DNA from: Pararge aegeria
Lineage: Eukaryota > Arthropoda > Insecta > Lepidoptera > Nymphalidae
Length of the DNA: 64,000 nt
Assembly: GCF_905163445.1 (NCBI RefSeq)
Contig: NC_053193.1
Coordinates: 9,920,001 to 9,984,000 of the forward strand
Direction: 5' to 3'
In this document: positions 21,041-36,500 of the stretch, one piece after another
Layout of the letters: each line of letters starts with the position of its first letter
How positions within the stretch are numbered: the first letter of the stretch is position 1
The notes under the pieces: generated by a model
Databases searched by the model: none
Seen by the model: the letters and a program-made list of their open reading frames with translations, nothing else
What the model was told of the DNA's origin: nothing
Made by a program: the position numbers and the translations under genes

Positions 21041-21570
21041 AGCAGACGATTTGTGCACTAAGGTAAGAAGAGTAGAGTCCGTCTGTCACATTTCCGTATT
21101 CGTGTCTAGGTCAATAAGCAAATTAACAATGGAGGTAGGTATTTCGCCCACATGAAATACTAAGTGGCCTATCTAACAGTTGCTATGCTCAAATTTGCTC
21201 TTTTATATACCTACTTGTAGCTGATTTTTAGACCATCTAATGATAGATTAAACTGATCTTTTTAAGTTTAAAACTAAATGACAACGTTACAATAAAACTT
21301 TAAATAACTAAGCTAATAAGGGAGGTACGTCAAAGTAGTAAGGTAGGTGAAGGCTCCTAGCTTTAGTTTTAAGTTAACGAATGCAGTTACCACCATCACT
21401 AACATAAGTGTAACCAATGTTTTTGGTTAAATGAATGAACGCTTCATAAGTGCCTGTGATAATATCTACATGAATAAAACATTTTTGAATTTTGAATTTG
21501 AACTTGAATGATAATGATTTTTCAATTTTAGTGATAAACTTTAATGCAGTGATATAATTCCAATCAGGAA
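21041..21570. other. Upstream region of ABCA gene 1
   Basis: No coding frame. A candidate 3' splice site (ttccaatcag, ending about 21568) lies three bases before the ATG, so an untranslated first exon may be further upstream. Confidence 0.35.
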
Positions 21571-24500
21571 ATGAAGGTGAGGAAGCAAGCAATGCAGGCA
21601 AACGCCTGGATCAAGTTTCGTCTGTTGATGTGGAAGAACTTTCTTCAGCAATGGAGGCACAAAGGACAGACGGTAGTGGAGCTGCTATTGCCTGTAGCTA
21701 CCATGGCGCTAGTACTCATTCTGCGAGAACAGATCGAGCCTGTCAGACAAGAGTCTATAAGATACCCACCTATACCGGCCCACACTCTAAATTTTTCACG
21801 TACAGTATTGTAAGAATTTGCTCATTATCTACGTTACGTTAGTTTGTTTGTGCTTTTTTAACAATCTCGCGGGAATGGTTTCTATTCCTAAACAGTTTCC
21901 AATGCCGTCTCCATTATTGCTATACAATTTTTCCCTCAAATTGGTTTAGCTGTGAAGCCGAGCATAGGCTACAAATGCTATATTTTTAAATACCCTGGGA
22001 AAGTGTTCGTGCTTTTTTGAGATTAAAAGTATCCCATGTAGATCTTTATCAAAATTGGTGCAGAAGCTGAGCCGAATATAGGAAATAAACAAACAGTCAC
22101 ACTGTCGCATTTATAGTAACTGTATGGATGTAATAATAATATAATTTTTGCATAAATACCTACACCCAATTATATGTTAATTTTCCAGAATTCTGTGGTT
22201 AATTTAGTATTTTAAAGTCTTTTGCGTTTACCTTTAGTTTGGCATGCAGTGATAAGAACTAATATTATAAATATATATTATATTTATATATTTTACGAGC
22301 TAAGTTTGTTCTTTAATTTCAGTGCGGGTCTTAATATAACTCATCTGTCAATAGCGTATTCACCGAAAAGTGACGTATTAGACAGTGTGGTGAGAAGTGC
22401 AGTAGTAAATTTATTTGCTCAGAACATACTAGATATCTATGACATGATAAAAGATCAAGATGATCCTGAATTACCAGATTTTCCAGAAATTCCGCCAGAT
22501 ATTGAACTAAATTCGACGCTTATATATGAAATTGCTAAAGAGCTTGTAAGAATTAAAGAGTACAATAGTAGTGCAGAGCTCATACAAGTATATCGTGATA
22601 AACAATCAATTCGTGAAGTAATAGCTGCCGTCGAATTTGATGATGCATTACTAGGTTTGTTATTCAAGCAAATTTATATAGATAATCAAATTTTAATGGA
22701 TCATTAAAAGAAGTTTGTTTGTATAAAGTATCAATTCAATCGCATATTTTTAATAAACAAAAATATTTTAGGTGCTATGGAGTTACCGACGAATTTGTCA
22801 TACGCTTTAAGATTTCCTGAAAGGCCACGGTTGAATTCACTTTTCGGCCTGGGTGGACGTACGTGGCGAACGGATATTACCTTTCCTTTCTTTGAATTGC
22901 CTGGACCTAGATTTCCATTTTCTTGGGAAGGAGGAAATGATCCAGGTACAATTAAGCTTTGGTAGAAAAATTATGATTTCAATTAATATTTGAAGCTTAA
23001 GTCTATATAATGACTTTTATAAAGACTTAAGCTTGATAAAACATTTTTAGGTTATGTGAACGAAATGTTCATAGCATTGCAGCACGCTATTTCAATGGAG
23101 CTAGTTTCGCGAATAACCGGCGAAAATCTACGAACATTTAGAGTGAATTTGCAGAGATACCCACATCCGTCCTATGTTGAAGATCTTGCGGTGGAGGCAC
23201 TTATTTTTATATTTCCCCTGTTTTTCATGCTCAGTTTCAGCTACACAGCTGTTAACATTGTGCGGAGTGTGACTTTAGAAAAGGAACAACAGCTTAAGGT
23301 AAACACTAAACCAAATACAAACCTATATATAAAAATCCAAACCTTTGTATATCTGCTAAAAATTCATTACACATTAATGTATGCCCCTATTTATAGTTTA
23401 TTTTATTTTATTTTATTTATTAGGTTTACTTACAAACACTTACACTAATACAACCGTTTTTAAAATTTAACTATTCTATTTAAGTGTAATGTTTTCTTAA
23501 AAGTAAACACAGCATATGAAAATATACAATAACACCATAACATGAAAACAAAAGGTATCGTGAATGAGAATATAATAACAACATATCTCACACACTAAAA
23601 AATAAATCAAGGTACAGTAAATAAGGGTCAATTGGTCCATGATAAAAATATCTTATCTCTTGTTAATATAATATAACCACTGACTTTATAGGAAATACAT
23701 TTATACATTTTTTATAGGAAACTATGAAGATAATGGGACTTCCTACATGGTTACACTGGACGGCCTGGTTTTGCAAACAGTTTATATACCTGTTCCTCAC
23801 AGGTGCGCTTATTACGATTATATTAAAGGTCTGTACACAAAGAACTTACAACCCTTTCGTTCCCCTGCTTAAATACATTTCTGCCTCTAAAGACATCTTA
23901 AAAACAAGTGAACTTATTAATACCTTGTTTAAAGCATTTTGACAAGGTTTACCAAGCGAAAATGTAACGCGCTATGGAAATAATATAATATCGCTTTTCG
24001 CATCCTAATGAAACTGCGTCGTTTCTGTAGTGCTAAATCAATGTATGCTACAGCGCGGGTTCCTGATTTCTTTGCCATTCTCAGAACAAGGACTGCCTCC
24101 TTCTGGAAAAGTCTTAGACGTAGCACTAATACAACCCTTTGCACTTTAAATGAGGGCCTTAGAAATCAGTTTGTCATATATTATGTTGATCAAGCGTGCA
24201 TCGGAAGAACAATAATTTTAGATTTTAATTTTATTATTATATTTTAAAACGAATATATTCTATGGGACTATTGCCTGAAAATAAAGAATTATTATTATTG
24301 TTTAAATCTTTTTTTTAGTTTTTGTTTCAGAGCATGTATATATTAAGTAAATATTTTTGTTTCATTTCAGATTAACTGGTTCACAAATGAACAAGGCTTC
24401 AGTGAATACGCCGTATTTACTAATACTCCGTGGACGGTCATGTTGTTTTACATTACGTTATATTTATCTTGCACCATTTTCTTTTGCTTTATGATAAGCG

Positions 24501-27500
24501 GGTTCTTTTCGAAAGGTACTTGTAGTTGTTATTATGTTTTTGTTAACTACGTTACACAGTTGTTTCAAGAATAAAGAAAGAACGTCATTTTCGAAAAACT
24601 CTGTTTCAGGTAGCACAGCTGCTTTGTTTGCGGGCGTTATTTGGTTCCTGTCGTTTGTTCCATCTGTGCTGTTAGGAATGGATGTGGAAGTCCCACTGGC
24701 AGTCCAAGCTTTAACGTGTTTTTCCATTAACTCAGCAATGTCCTATGGGTTCCAATTAATACTTGGCAAAGAGAGTACCGAAGGTAGGTTAAGTTGTTAT
24801 TTCTTGCTAACTAAAATATTACTTACTTTTCTTTAAAGGTTTTAGATTTAATGAAATTATTTTGTTTATGTTATAGGAATGCAATGGGGAGACTTTTTCA
24901 CAACACATTCCCTCGAATCTAATCGATTATTGTTCGGGCATGTTTGTATATTTCTTGTCGTGGACTGTGTATTGTATATGTTAGTTGCACTGTACCTTGA
25001 ACAAGTTCTTCCGGGGCCGTGTGGAGCTCCAAAAGTCTGGTACTTTCCATTCCAGAAGTCATTTTGGTTTCCCTCTTCAAAAATCGATTGCGGTAAGTTT
25101 CAAATATTTACCTACCTACAATAACCTGTTTAATACCTATGATTATATAAGATTAGGATCCTTATTTTATAGGAATTTAATTAATCGTAATAAACTCAGT
25201 TGCAATTTGAGTCATTGCAATGTTATTTCTTGCCTATGTTAAGGTGTCACATTTGATATCACAAAAAGAATGTTCTTGTGTCTTAATTACATTTTATACC
25301 TAGGACTAAACAAACTATAACTATAATTGAACCTTGATTTCACAGATGAAAGATTCAACGATCCAGATTTCGATGGAACAATCAAAGAAACAGATCCAAC
25401 AGACCTTCCTATTGGTGTGAAAATGACCGTAAGGCGACTTTTCTGTGTAGCTGATAAGATTGAAATACCTCTAGCTAACCTGTAGTAGAGGGATGTGATC
25501 ATACTACACAAGCACCCATTTTTATTTTTGACGTATATTATACTGTGTTCTCATTAAATTTTGTATTTTTTCCAGAATTTAACGAAAGTATACAAAAACA
25601 GTATAGCCGTAAATAATTTGAGTTTAAACATTTACGAAGATCAAATCACAGTACTCTTGGGACATAATGGCGCAGGAAAATCTACCACAATATCAATGAT
25701 AACAGGTGGGTGGGTGGGTTACCATTTAAAATTAAAAATTAGACTTACTTGAATTTTAAGTACCATGTATATAGACTTGCACCAGTATTCACAAACTTAG
25801 TACCTATTAATACAATAAGTACATAACCATACAGAACATTTGTTACTCACAATATTTAATCTAAATTGATAATATGTAAATACAAGAAACTCAGAAGTAT
25901 TAATTAACCACTTGTTATAGGTAATGTTGAAGTAACTAGAGGCAACGTGTGGCTCGCTGGCTACAATGTGACGACGCAGACTAATTTTGCTCGAGCACAT
26001 CTTGGTCTCTGTCCGCAACATAACGTACTTTTTAATGAGCTTACCGTACGCGAACATCTGGAATTCTTTGCCAGACTCAAAGGCTTCACTGGCAAGGAGC
26101 TCGAAGAAGATATCGATACGCTCATAAATCGGCTAGAGATGCAGGAGAAAGTACGTATCTATCAGATAAACATCATAATCGTGAAGGAAAATATCATTTT
26201 GTTCAGTTTCTTCACTGAGTTCCTTGAACAACCCGGGTCTGCATTGAAATCAGCAGCAATAAAAACCATAACCGATTTCTATTCTTATATCTCTAAGGGT
26301 TTAAACTGTATAAGATTTACACAAAATATACCACGGATTCCGAGTGCGTCATCCGTTCTCAAACCCCACAGATCTGCATCAAACCTTTTGGCATAAAAAC
26401 TTTTTTGTTATACAGAGAGATTATCTAGCTCAAGGGCTGTCTGGGGGTCAAAAAAGGCGGTTGTGCGTGGGTATCGCATTATGTGGAGGTGCGAAAGTAG
26501 TTTTACTCGACGAACCCACATCCGGTATGGACCCTTCATCACGCCGTGCATTGTGGGAAATATTAAATAGAGAAAAAAAAGGTATGCTATTTTTACCCAT
26601 GCGATATGTAATAGAATTTGATAGTACCAATAAATTACCAGGAATTATTAATAAAGAGATTCTGAATTTTAAGGTCGATCAATGATCCTGACGACCCATT
26701 TTATGGATGAAGCAGATTTTCTCGGGGACCGCGTTGCTATTATGTCTAGTGGCCGGTTACAATGTGTTGGTTCTCCCTATTTTTTGAAACATCATTACGG
26801 AGTAGGTTATACTCTGGTCATCGTTAAAACTGAAGATTTTCAAATTGATTATTGCACTACTCTAATTGGAGAATACATACCAGGTACAATGGTTAAAGAA
26901 GATCGAGGTAAGTTTTTTTATTCGATTGTTGAGTTACATGTGCTTTCATTGATTTATGGTGGTTATAACACAGAACAAATACAGTTAAAACCAATGTTTT
27001 TTTCCCTGATTCTATTAAAGATATAATAACAATGTATAATACTTAAAATAATGTTACTTTAAAATAATCTTTTGTTTAAATAAAAGTACTATACAAATAG
27101 ATAAAATTTTTGTCGATCAAACAAATAGCTGGTTTAAATGCAAACATTGTAATGTACATACCTTTATTTGTAGTGTGCATTATTTTTCGATTTAAGGCAT
27201 GGAAGTGACTTATAAATTGCCCAACCATTATTCCAACGTGTTTGAAGATATGCTCAACGACCTTGAGAGAAATATAGAAATCATAAAATTTAAGGACTAT
27301 GGATTACTTGCTACAACGCTGGAAGACGTCTTTATGTCGTAAGAATATTTGCATGTATGCTTTGCAATAATTTAAATATGTAATAAATATCTTTAATCTC
27401 ATTAATAAATACCAAATTCAAGGCCTCCCAAACTTATAAAAAATTTGTAATCTCGTTGAACAGGCGCTTGATACATATAACGAGATGAATACATGTAGCA

Positions 27501-30500
27501 ATAGTTTTCAAAAAATAATCTAAGGGTATTAAAGTAATAACATATTACAATATGTATAGAATAAATATTTGTTACAGTGTTGGGTCGGACATAGAAATAC
27601 ATTCCGAATCAGACGATTTAACAATTACAACAGATTTGTCTGAAGATAAAGATGCCAATTCCGATGAAATATCTTTGGAAGACCGTAAGTTGTTATATTT
27701 GTATTTACTAAGGTTGTTATGAATTTGTATTATATTATTTGAAACTCGATCGGTTTACCTTGGCACGAGAAAAAAAGTCGTCGAGCCATTTTACGGGATT
27801 AATTTTTTTTCACATTTTTGTGTTCACTTTGGTCTATTCTTAATAATTTAGGGACACTTTGGAGAATAAAGCAATAATATTCCGCCGGGAATAATAATAA
27901 TTAATCGCGAGTGAATAACATGTTTCGACCAAAATCTACGAGAAACTTAATACAGTGGAAAAACAGCAAAAAAATGGTAATTTTTGACTGTTTGCCGTTT
28001 TTTTTCCTCGCAAGAGGGAATCTATATGAAAATCGTCATAAGAAAGCCATGCTAAGAAAGCCGAAAGTGTAACATGTAATTTTAAGTACTTGTTATACTC
28101 TCGGTTTTCTTAGTATTCGCTTTTAGCTCATGCGCACAGTACCGTCTCGTCTGTAAATTGCAATGTTAAAAAAATAGATTCATAATATACTATTAAAGAA
28201 CAATTGTCTAATTTAACCTAGGATTTAACCTTATTATTTTTGTCTTCATCTGTAATTGTTATAGTAGTAATGTCCCTTACATTTAGGGTAGTAGGTAAAT
28301 ACTCTACTATTAATATCTCTACCCTATTAATATAAGTGAGTAATCAATAATAATCACCATGATACATTTACCTATAGGTATGACAAATTTTATGATTCAC
28401 GATGATAAAAGATCGACAATTTATAAGTTTGATAAAAAATATCCGAAAGTAACAAAACATTCTATGTATTTGTAATTTTATGTAGAAGTATAGCTTTTTT
28501 TGATAGAGCTCGTCCAGGTAAGTATAGCTGCCATGCTAGATATGGCGTCTGCTATGTTGCCGGTGTAATTACAGGCATATACACTTACGATATAACATTC
28601 AAACCTCTAGAATAATCAGTGTTTCTCTACTATATTATTCATGTATTATAAACCTTCCTCTTGAATCTATCTATTTATTAAAAGATATTATATATGCTTG
28701 GAACATATATAATAGGGACAGATAGACAGCGGGAAGCGACTTTATACTTTGTAGTCATAGTGATTTTTGAAGACCACGAAGAGTTTATTACTACATTAAA
28801 TAAAAATAATTAAATATACTACGACAATACACACATCGATATATAGTCCCAAAGTAAGCGTAGCTTGTGTTATGGGTACTAAGATAACTGATGAATAATT
28901 TTATGAATAATATACATAAATACTTATAATATACATATAAACACCCAGACATCGAAACACATCACACAAACATTTTCCAGTTGTGGCAATCGAACCCACG
29001 GCCTTGGACTCAGAAAGCAGGGTCGTATCGCCCAATGCGCCAATCGGCCGTCAACATTATTTTTTTTTATAAATTTTGCGACTTTAAAAGTGTGATGATG
29101 ATTTGGATTTATAAAAACAGATGTGGGTACAATCAATTATTTTCTTTTATTGCAGTTGATAATACTTACGAGAGCGAAACAGGGTTTCAGCTATTATGGT
29201 TACGTGTAAGCGGAGTTTGGTTAAAACTGTTCCTAGTATGGACTCGATCGTGGGGATTGCTGTTATTGCAAGTGTTGGTGCCTATCCTGCAGATAAATAC
29301 TAACTTGGGAATTTTGCAGTATCTATTAGGAAAAAGTTCTACTGTTATTTCTAGGGCATTGACGCTTGCGCAAGGGTATGTATTCGAAAAGCTTATGAAG
29401 ATTGCAGAAACCTTTCAGAAGACAGCGCATCTTTTTTTCCCTACAAGCTAGCCCTGGACTGTAATCTCACCTACTCGTAAGTGATGATCCGGTCTAAGAT
29501 GCTAACGGGTTAAGATGTTGGGGATTAGGCAGTTATATTAAACCCATACCGCTAATCGGCTTTTACGCGGCATCGTAGCGGCACCCTCAATCGCTAAGCG
29601 GCACGTCTAAGTCGGAGGGATTGTAAATAGCCACGGCCGAAGCCGGCCACCAGACCAAAAAATTATGATTATACAATACTTATCGTGTGTGCTAATACTA
29701 CCATCTACTGCGATCACCAATCCGTCTGCTCAGAGTGATGATTTTGGGTTCGCCTTTAGTCCAGCAGTGGACTGTTTCTACAAAAAAAACATAAATTTAA
29801 TTTAAATAAATAAATTCATATTCTTAGGTTTCAAACCAATCAGATAATATTACTGATCTGATTTAAAAATTGAAGTTATCAAGTACCTACTTGTAATGTG
29901 TTTTATCATTAAGTATTTACCAACCAAAGATTTCCCTTATCATCGTCTACTACGCGTTTTGCATAAGTGCGTCCACGTCATTCCATTGAATAAAAATATT
30001 TGAAATAAGTAAGCAGGTATGTACCTACTACCAAGTACCTAGTATCTTCTTTGAAGCAACAAAATTTAGCAGTTAGCAAATTTAGGTACCCTTGACTGCA
30101 ATCTCTCATCCCAGTTTAGACACTGGTGGCGTCTAAACTGGGATGATGGCACTTATATCTCACACTGATCGGTTTCTATACGACATCGTACCGGAACGCT
30201 CAATCGCTTAGCGGTACGTCTCCGGTGGTAACAAGCCACGGGAAGCCGTGGCTAGTTACCACCAGATAAAATAAAATTCGGAAACTATAAATTCCCAACT
30301 TGCCCCTGCCGGTATGATATGTATGGTATGGTATGATGGTACCCGGGACCTCCAACTTACATCCACCGTGCTCATCGCTGCGCCACGAAGGTCGTCAAAA
30401 AATATGCATAATTTTGGCCAGTCTGAACTAGGATCCTTTTGTTTTAAATAAACGTACATGATGCTGAGAGTTATTTTACAGATACGTTGGTACTGAAACT

Positions 30501-33500
30501 TTCTTAAGTTATAACGGTACTAATCAAACTTCGTGGGGTAGTTTGGCTAGACAAGGGTACGAAGAACTTTTCAACTCTTCAAATGTCAACTCTATGAGAT
30601 TAGCAGTTGTAGATGGACAGCTAATCGACGAATATTATTTACAAAGAGTGAGTATCTAATTAATTTGATTTAGTTCTTACATATTTTTTTTAACTTTTCA
30701 AGATATAATTATAATTTTATAATCGTGACATTTATATGGTATAAGTAGGATTAAATAAAGCACCTAGTTTCAAGAACGTATCTTAAATATGTTTTTCTTT
30801 AATTGCTTAGACCGAGGATCCAGTCTTAATGGGCGCATATCGCAACAGACTCCTAATTGGTGCAACGTTTGAAGACAACTCTGCAACTTCTTGGTTTAGC
30901 AACTTCGGATACCACGACGTAGCCACTTCTCTGGCCACTGTACATTCAGCTATACTCAAAGGAATTAACCCAACAGCCAATCTCAATGTGTTCAATCATC
31001 CGCTCCAAGCTAATTATAGAGATGACGTGAGTTTTCTTTTTTGTATTTCTTTACAATTTGAATTATTCTATCTTTGAAAATATAAATGGGACTTTATTTT
31101 TTTTGTATTCTACTATATATAAGTTAGCCCTTCACTGCAATCTCTCGATGATGCAGTCTAAGCTGTCTAGTCTAACGGGCTAACCTGTTAGGCGTGTGGC
31201 AGTTACATTAAAACCATGCAACTAATGGGCGTCTACGCGACAACGTACCCAAACGCTAAATCGCTTACCGGCACTTCTGTGTTGGTAGGGTGGTAACTAG
31301 CTAAGGCAGAAGCCTCCCACCAGATCTGAACGGTAAAATTCAGAAATTATATAATATTCCCCTGCCGAGGATCGAACTCGGGACCTCCCGTTTAAACCAA
31401 CAGTGAAAAATTAGGAATAAGCTCCGACTTTAATGAATGAAAAAATTATATTAAACTTTTGATCGCTGGAGTAGCGAGCAACATCAACGGGAATGTTCGT
31501 TGTACAAAGTTGATGTACAACAAGCGAATTGCTTAGATAATTATTGCGGAAATCGGCTCAGAGGGAGAAAAGGAAGAGCAGATGATAGAGAAGAGGAAAA
31601 AGATACGAGTAGGTCATAACTGATCAATCTAACATTTTACATGATTGTTCCAGACTAACATCCAACTGATGGTGTCCTTAATGTCAGTACAAGTTGCGAA
31701 TAGCATTGGCAATAGTCTTGCCATCGTCAGTGCGGTCTTCATTATGTTTTATATTAAGGTAGGCATATTTTATATTAAAATTCTAAATTAATTTATTTCA
31801 GTTATAATTGGAGAAGCAGATTCTTCCGAGAAGAGCCGGCAAGAAACTCAGAGGTTGCTCTTTTCCAACATCAACAATTACAATCATTTTTCTATCTTGC
31901 GGGAGATGAGAGCCGATCTGGCTGCTTCGGAGCTTCCTTGTCATTATTAATTGACACATCACTATCTACATCTATATCTACATATAGGTTACTGGTACTC
32001 TTTAGGGCCAGCGCAAACTGGGGTCGTCAGGGAATTTGCAAATCATGCGTACCTAACTATAAGTTACAGATTACAATGTTAAGAGATTGATACGGGAAGT
32101 CCCCTTTGATGGCTTGAGATTCTTGGCCGATCTTTCAACATCCGAATCTGTATCTCGTTTTTGCAAGTTAAGTATGAATTTATGTTGGCTAAATATAAAA
32201 TGCCCTTCCGTTCCAGGAGAGCTATGGCCATTAGTTTGTATTTCTATTTTATTCTGTATTGTGTACCATTTTTCCTTTAATTTATACTTAGCCTTTATAT
32301 AATATTAAGTGAACAAACATCTCCAGAGGGTGCCAAAGCGAGGCGTGCGTAGAGATTACATTTTGAAAAATCTGTAGGTATGCCGTGGAGTATAAAGATT
32401 AAAAAAATTATAAATTGGTATAGATTTTTATTCGACATAATAATTTCAAATATATTTCACATTTCAAATATATTTCAATATCAATACATACGTATTGATA
32501 TTATGTGTACAATGTGTGAATGGAGTTAATAAATAATAAATACATATACTACGATAATACACACATCGACAGCTACCAAAGTAAGCGCAGCTTGTGCTAT
32601 GGGTACTAAGATGACTGATGAATATTTTTATGAATAATATACATAAATACTTGGAATATACATATAAACATCCAGACACTCATGCTCATCACACAAAAAT
32701 TTATCAGTACTGGGAATCGAACCCATGGCCTTGAGCTCAGAAAGCAGGGTCGCTGCAAACTGCGCCAATCGGCCGTCAAACAATAATAACAAAAAATAAA
32801 AAATAAATATAATGGAATCGAACAGCTGCTTTAAGTAATAATTGATGCACCAAGCAGCTGGCACACTTGATGGTAAGTGGAAAATCATCGTCTATAAACA
32901 GAGCAACACACATCGGGCATGCGAGGAACATTTCCTACAATATACCGCTCTATGTTTTCAACCTGAGGCGTAGGTATACAACGGACGTCCAATAAAGCCA
33001 ACGAGAGGGACATGCCGTGGTGGTTTTTAGTTCGGGTAAACGAGTCCCACATAACCTCTGTCCTGCCCAAAAGGACAGAGGTAGCCATAAAGCTTTTCCA
33101 CCACGACAAAAAAAAAAAGGTATTAGGCCTCACGTGCTTGTAATTACACTAGCACCCACGCCCTTCAAAAATAAACCTAAGTGTAATAAACAAGCTTTTT
33201 GTGAAAAGCTACTAAAACTAATTACTGCACAGAAATCTTAGAATGTGGTTGTTATAAACATACGATTTTATGGTGCAGGAGCGAGTAACGCGTGCGAAGT
33301 TACTGCAGCGGGCAGCGGGTATGCAGCCAGCTATACTGTGGGGTGCCGGCGCGATATTTGACTGGACATGGTTCATGGTGCTCTGTGTTAGCATTATCAT
33401 CTCCTGTGCAGCTTTCCAGGTTACTGGCATGAGCTCTGTGGAGGAACTGGGTAAGATTAACTATCATACGCATGCTAACCTTTTTATTACCCAGGGGCAC

Positions 33501-36500
33501 CCAGTGGTACTTATTACCCAGTGGTAACAGCAGCGAGTCCAGTGACTCGCTAGTGTCACTATGCTTTTGTCTAAAATTGATTGAACAAATTTTGGTACGC
33601 TGTAAAACGATTGTCTGCCTTTCATTTCTGGTTGTAAGTGACGAATTGACGATGCAATCTCATGTGGAAGCGGGCTAACCTGTCAGGGGTATGACAGTAA
33701 CATTAAACCCATACCCCTCGGATAACGTACGCGACATCGTAGTGGAACGCAAAACCGCTTGGCGGCACGTCTTAACTGTGGTTATCAGCCACGGCCAAAG
33801 CCATCTACCATACCAGGCCAGAAAAAAATCGGTAATTATAAATTCCCCCTCACTTTTCCATACAATAAATAAACAAAAGTGACGTTTGACAGCAGTGATT
33901 GCAAGATTTACGCCTGTCGCAAGCCTGTCGCGAGATACGTAATCGCCATGCCGGAGGTAGTCATATTTGAACATTAACTTTAAACACCTATATTTATACC
34001 TATTTATCCGTTTAAACCTAACCTAACCTAACTAACTAGGTAAATAAACTAATCTGAAATTTCAGGTCGTCTATATCTTTGTTTGATGATATATGGCGCC
34101 GCCATGTTGCCGCTCCATTATTTGTTCTCACTGCTTTTCAACGGACCAGCCCTTGGATTTGTCATTATGTTTTTCATTAACACTCTCTTCGGTAAGTTGA
34201 TCGCGAACTGATAATTATAATCTTCAACAGTATTTTAAGTAGTTTTAAGATTTTACCTGCTGTTAAGAGACCAGCTTTAGCCGCGAAGTAGGTATAGTTT
34301 AAATTATTTTCATGTAAACCTATCTACAGTGGCGTGCATAGAGGGTATGCACAGGGTATGCAGATGATATAAAATAAAGAAAATCTTCAGTAAGGTTTAT
34401 AAAAAACTTAATGATAGGCATTGTAAGAGTTATGAAAAGCCTATCCTTAAGTATTTATAACTCGTACGGGGGTTTTTCTTAATTTTATATCATCTGCATA
34501 CCCTGTGCATACCTTCTATGTACGCCACTGCCAACGCTGCCTACGCCCAGTGGCGTGCACAGGGTTTTTGACCAGGCTAGGCATATAAATAAATAAATAA
34601 ATATACTACGACAATACACATCGCCATCTAGCCCCAAAGTAAGCGTAGCTTGTGTAATGGGTACTAAGATGGCTGATGAATATTTTTATGAATAATATAC
34701 ATAAATACTTTTAATATACATATAAACACCCAGACACTGAAAAACATTCATGCTCATCACACAAATATTGTGGGGTAACCCCAGTAGTGGGGATCGAACC
34801 CGCGGCCTTGGGCTCAGAAAGCAGGGTCGCTGCCCACTGCGCAAGTCGGCCGTCATATAGCAGGGAGATACGTCCTACAAAGTGCCACTCTGAGTCCGTC
34901 AACCTGTGGCTTAGGTGTTAAGCCTCATGTGCCTGCGATTACACCGGCAACCACGCCCTTCCGACCGGGACATAGCAGTGGCAATAGAAATAAGCATGGT
35001 GGTTGTATTTCTCCGGACGAGCTTTCGCACAAAAAATCCTACTTGGTCATTAGGTCATAATCATCATTATCATCATGTCAACCAATCGACGTCCACTGCT
35101 GGACATAGGTCTTTTGTAGGGAGTTCCACAATACACGGTCCCGGGCCGCTTGCCTCCAGCGGCTCCCAGCGACTCGCCTGATGTCATCTGTCCACCTCGT
35201 TGGGGGCCGACCTGCGCTGCGTTTACCGGTGTGGGACCGCCATTCCAGCAACTTAAGACCCCAACGTCCATCGGTTCTCCGAGCTATGTGCCCTGCCCAT
35301 TAACACTTCAGCAACTCGTTGAGCTATGTCGGTAACTCTAGTTTTTCTACCGATCTCCTCATTTCTGATTTGATCACGTAAAGATACTCCTAGCATAGCT
35401 CTCTCCATCGCCCGCTGAGTGACTTTGAGCCTTCTTATGAGGCCCATAGTTAGCGGCCATGTCTCAGTTCCGTAAGTCATCACTGGCAACACGACATTAT
35501 GTGTGTTGTTGTTAATGCAAATTTTTTTGCAGGTTTGATAGGTGCACAAATCGTAGAAGCACTGTCGTCACTGGCAGCTTCAGCACAGGAAGCTGCAAAG
35601 ATAATGGATTATATATTGCAGTTCTTCCCGCTTTATAGTCTGGTAACCTCTACTAGGTAAACAATAAACACGAATATTGAGCTACATTATCGTTATTATC
35701 AGCCCATTAACGGCACACTAAGGTTAAGGCCATATTCCACATGGTTAACATAGGGCGTCCTTTTTCGGAGGGCCGAATTCTATACCCGGCAGGCACCTCT
35801 ATCTTTTAGGAGATATTTGCGTTTTAAGTTATTCAAAATTACTTGCTCCAACCGTAGTGGAAAACATCGTGAAAAAATCTCTACGTCTAAAAGTTTTCCA
35901 AAATAACAGTTTCCTAATTGAACAAGCCCTTCATATTCTGGAAGGGGACAAATACCCTTTACTTAAACTGTATTAATAATGATGACTACATTAGTTAACA
36001 AAATACTTACCCCATTTTCCTTTTGTACAGGCAGCTAAATCAAGTCGGGTTAATAAGATTTTCTTGCTTGGAGTACTGCGATTACTTGACTTCAGTGCTG
36101 CCTAATTTAGAAGAGTGTAATATGGAATTCCTTTGTAAAAATATAACACAACAATGCTGCAGTAAGTCAACATTATTTTTTTATTTATCGTATCGAAATC
36201 GAAATCGAACCAGATGCGTTAGAAAGCTTTTTTTAAATTATCTTGTTGAAATAATCTTATTTTACTACATTACAAGCTGTTGCCGTTTGTGGTTTTCATA
36301 AACCCCGCGGGAACCGAAATTTTTTCCGGGATAAAAAGTAGCCTATAATCAAGGGTATAATCTATCTCTAATCCAAATTTCAGTCAAATACGTTCAATAG
36401 TTTTTGCTTGAAAGAGTAACTAATAATTATCCATCCATCTAAATAAACTTTCGCATTTATAATATTAGTAGGATACTTACTGTTTTAAATAAGGTAAAAG

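Noticed and set aside
28985..29045. tRNA gene on the minus strand
   Set aside because: Same SINE head as above (family A).
20600..34855. CRISPR-like array from repeated segments
   Set aside because: The repeats are dispersed SINE copies at irregular spacing and in both orientations in a eukaryotic genome.
35150..35335. Plus-strand open frame in ABCA intron 21
   Set aside because: Reverse strand of the RTE retroelement remnant.
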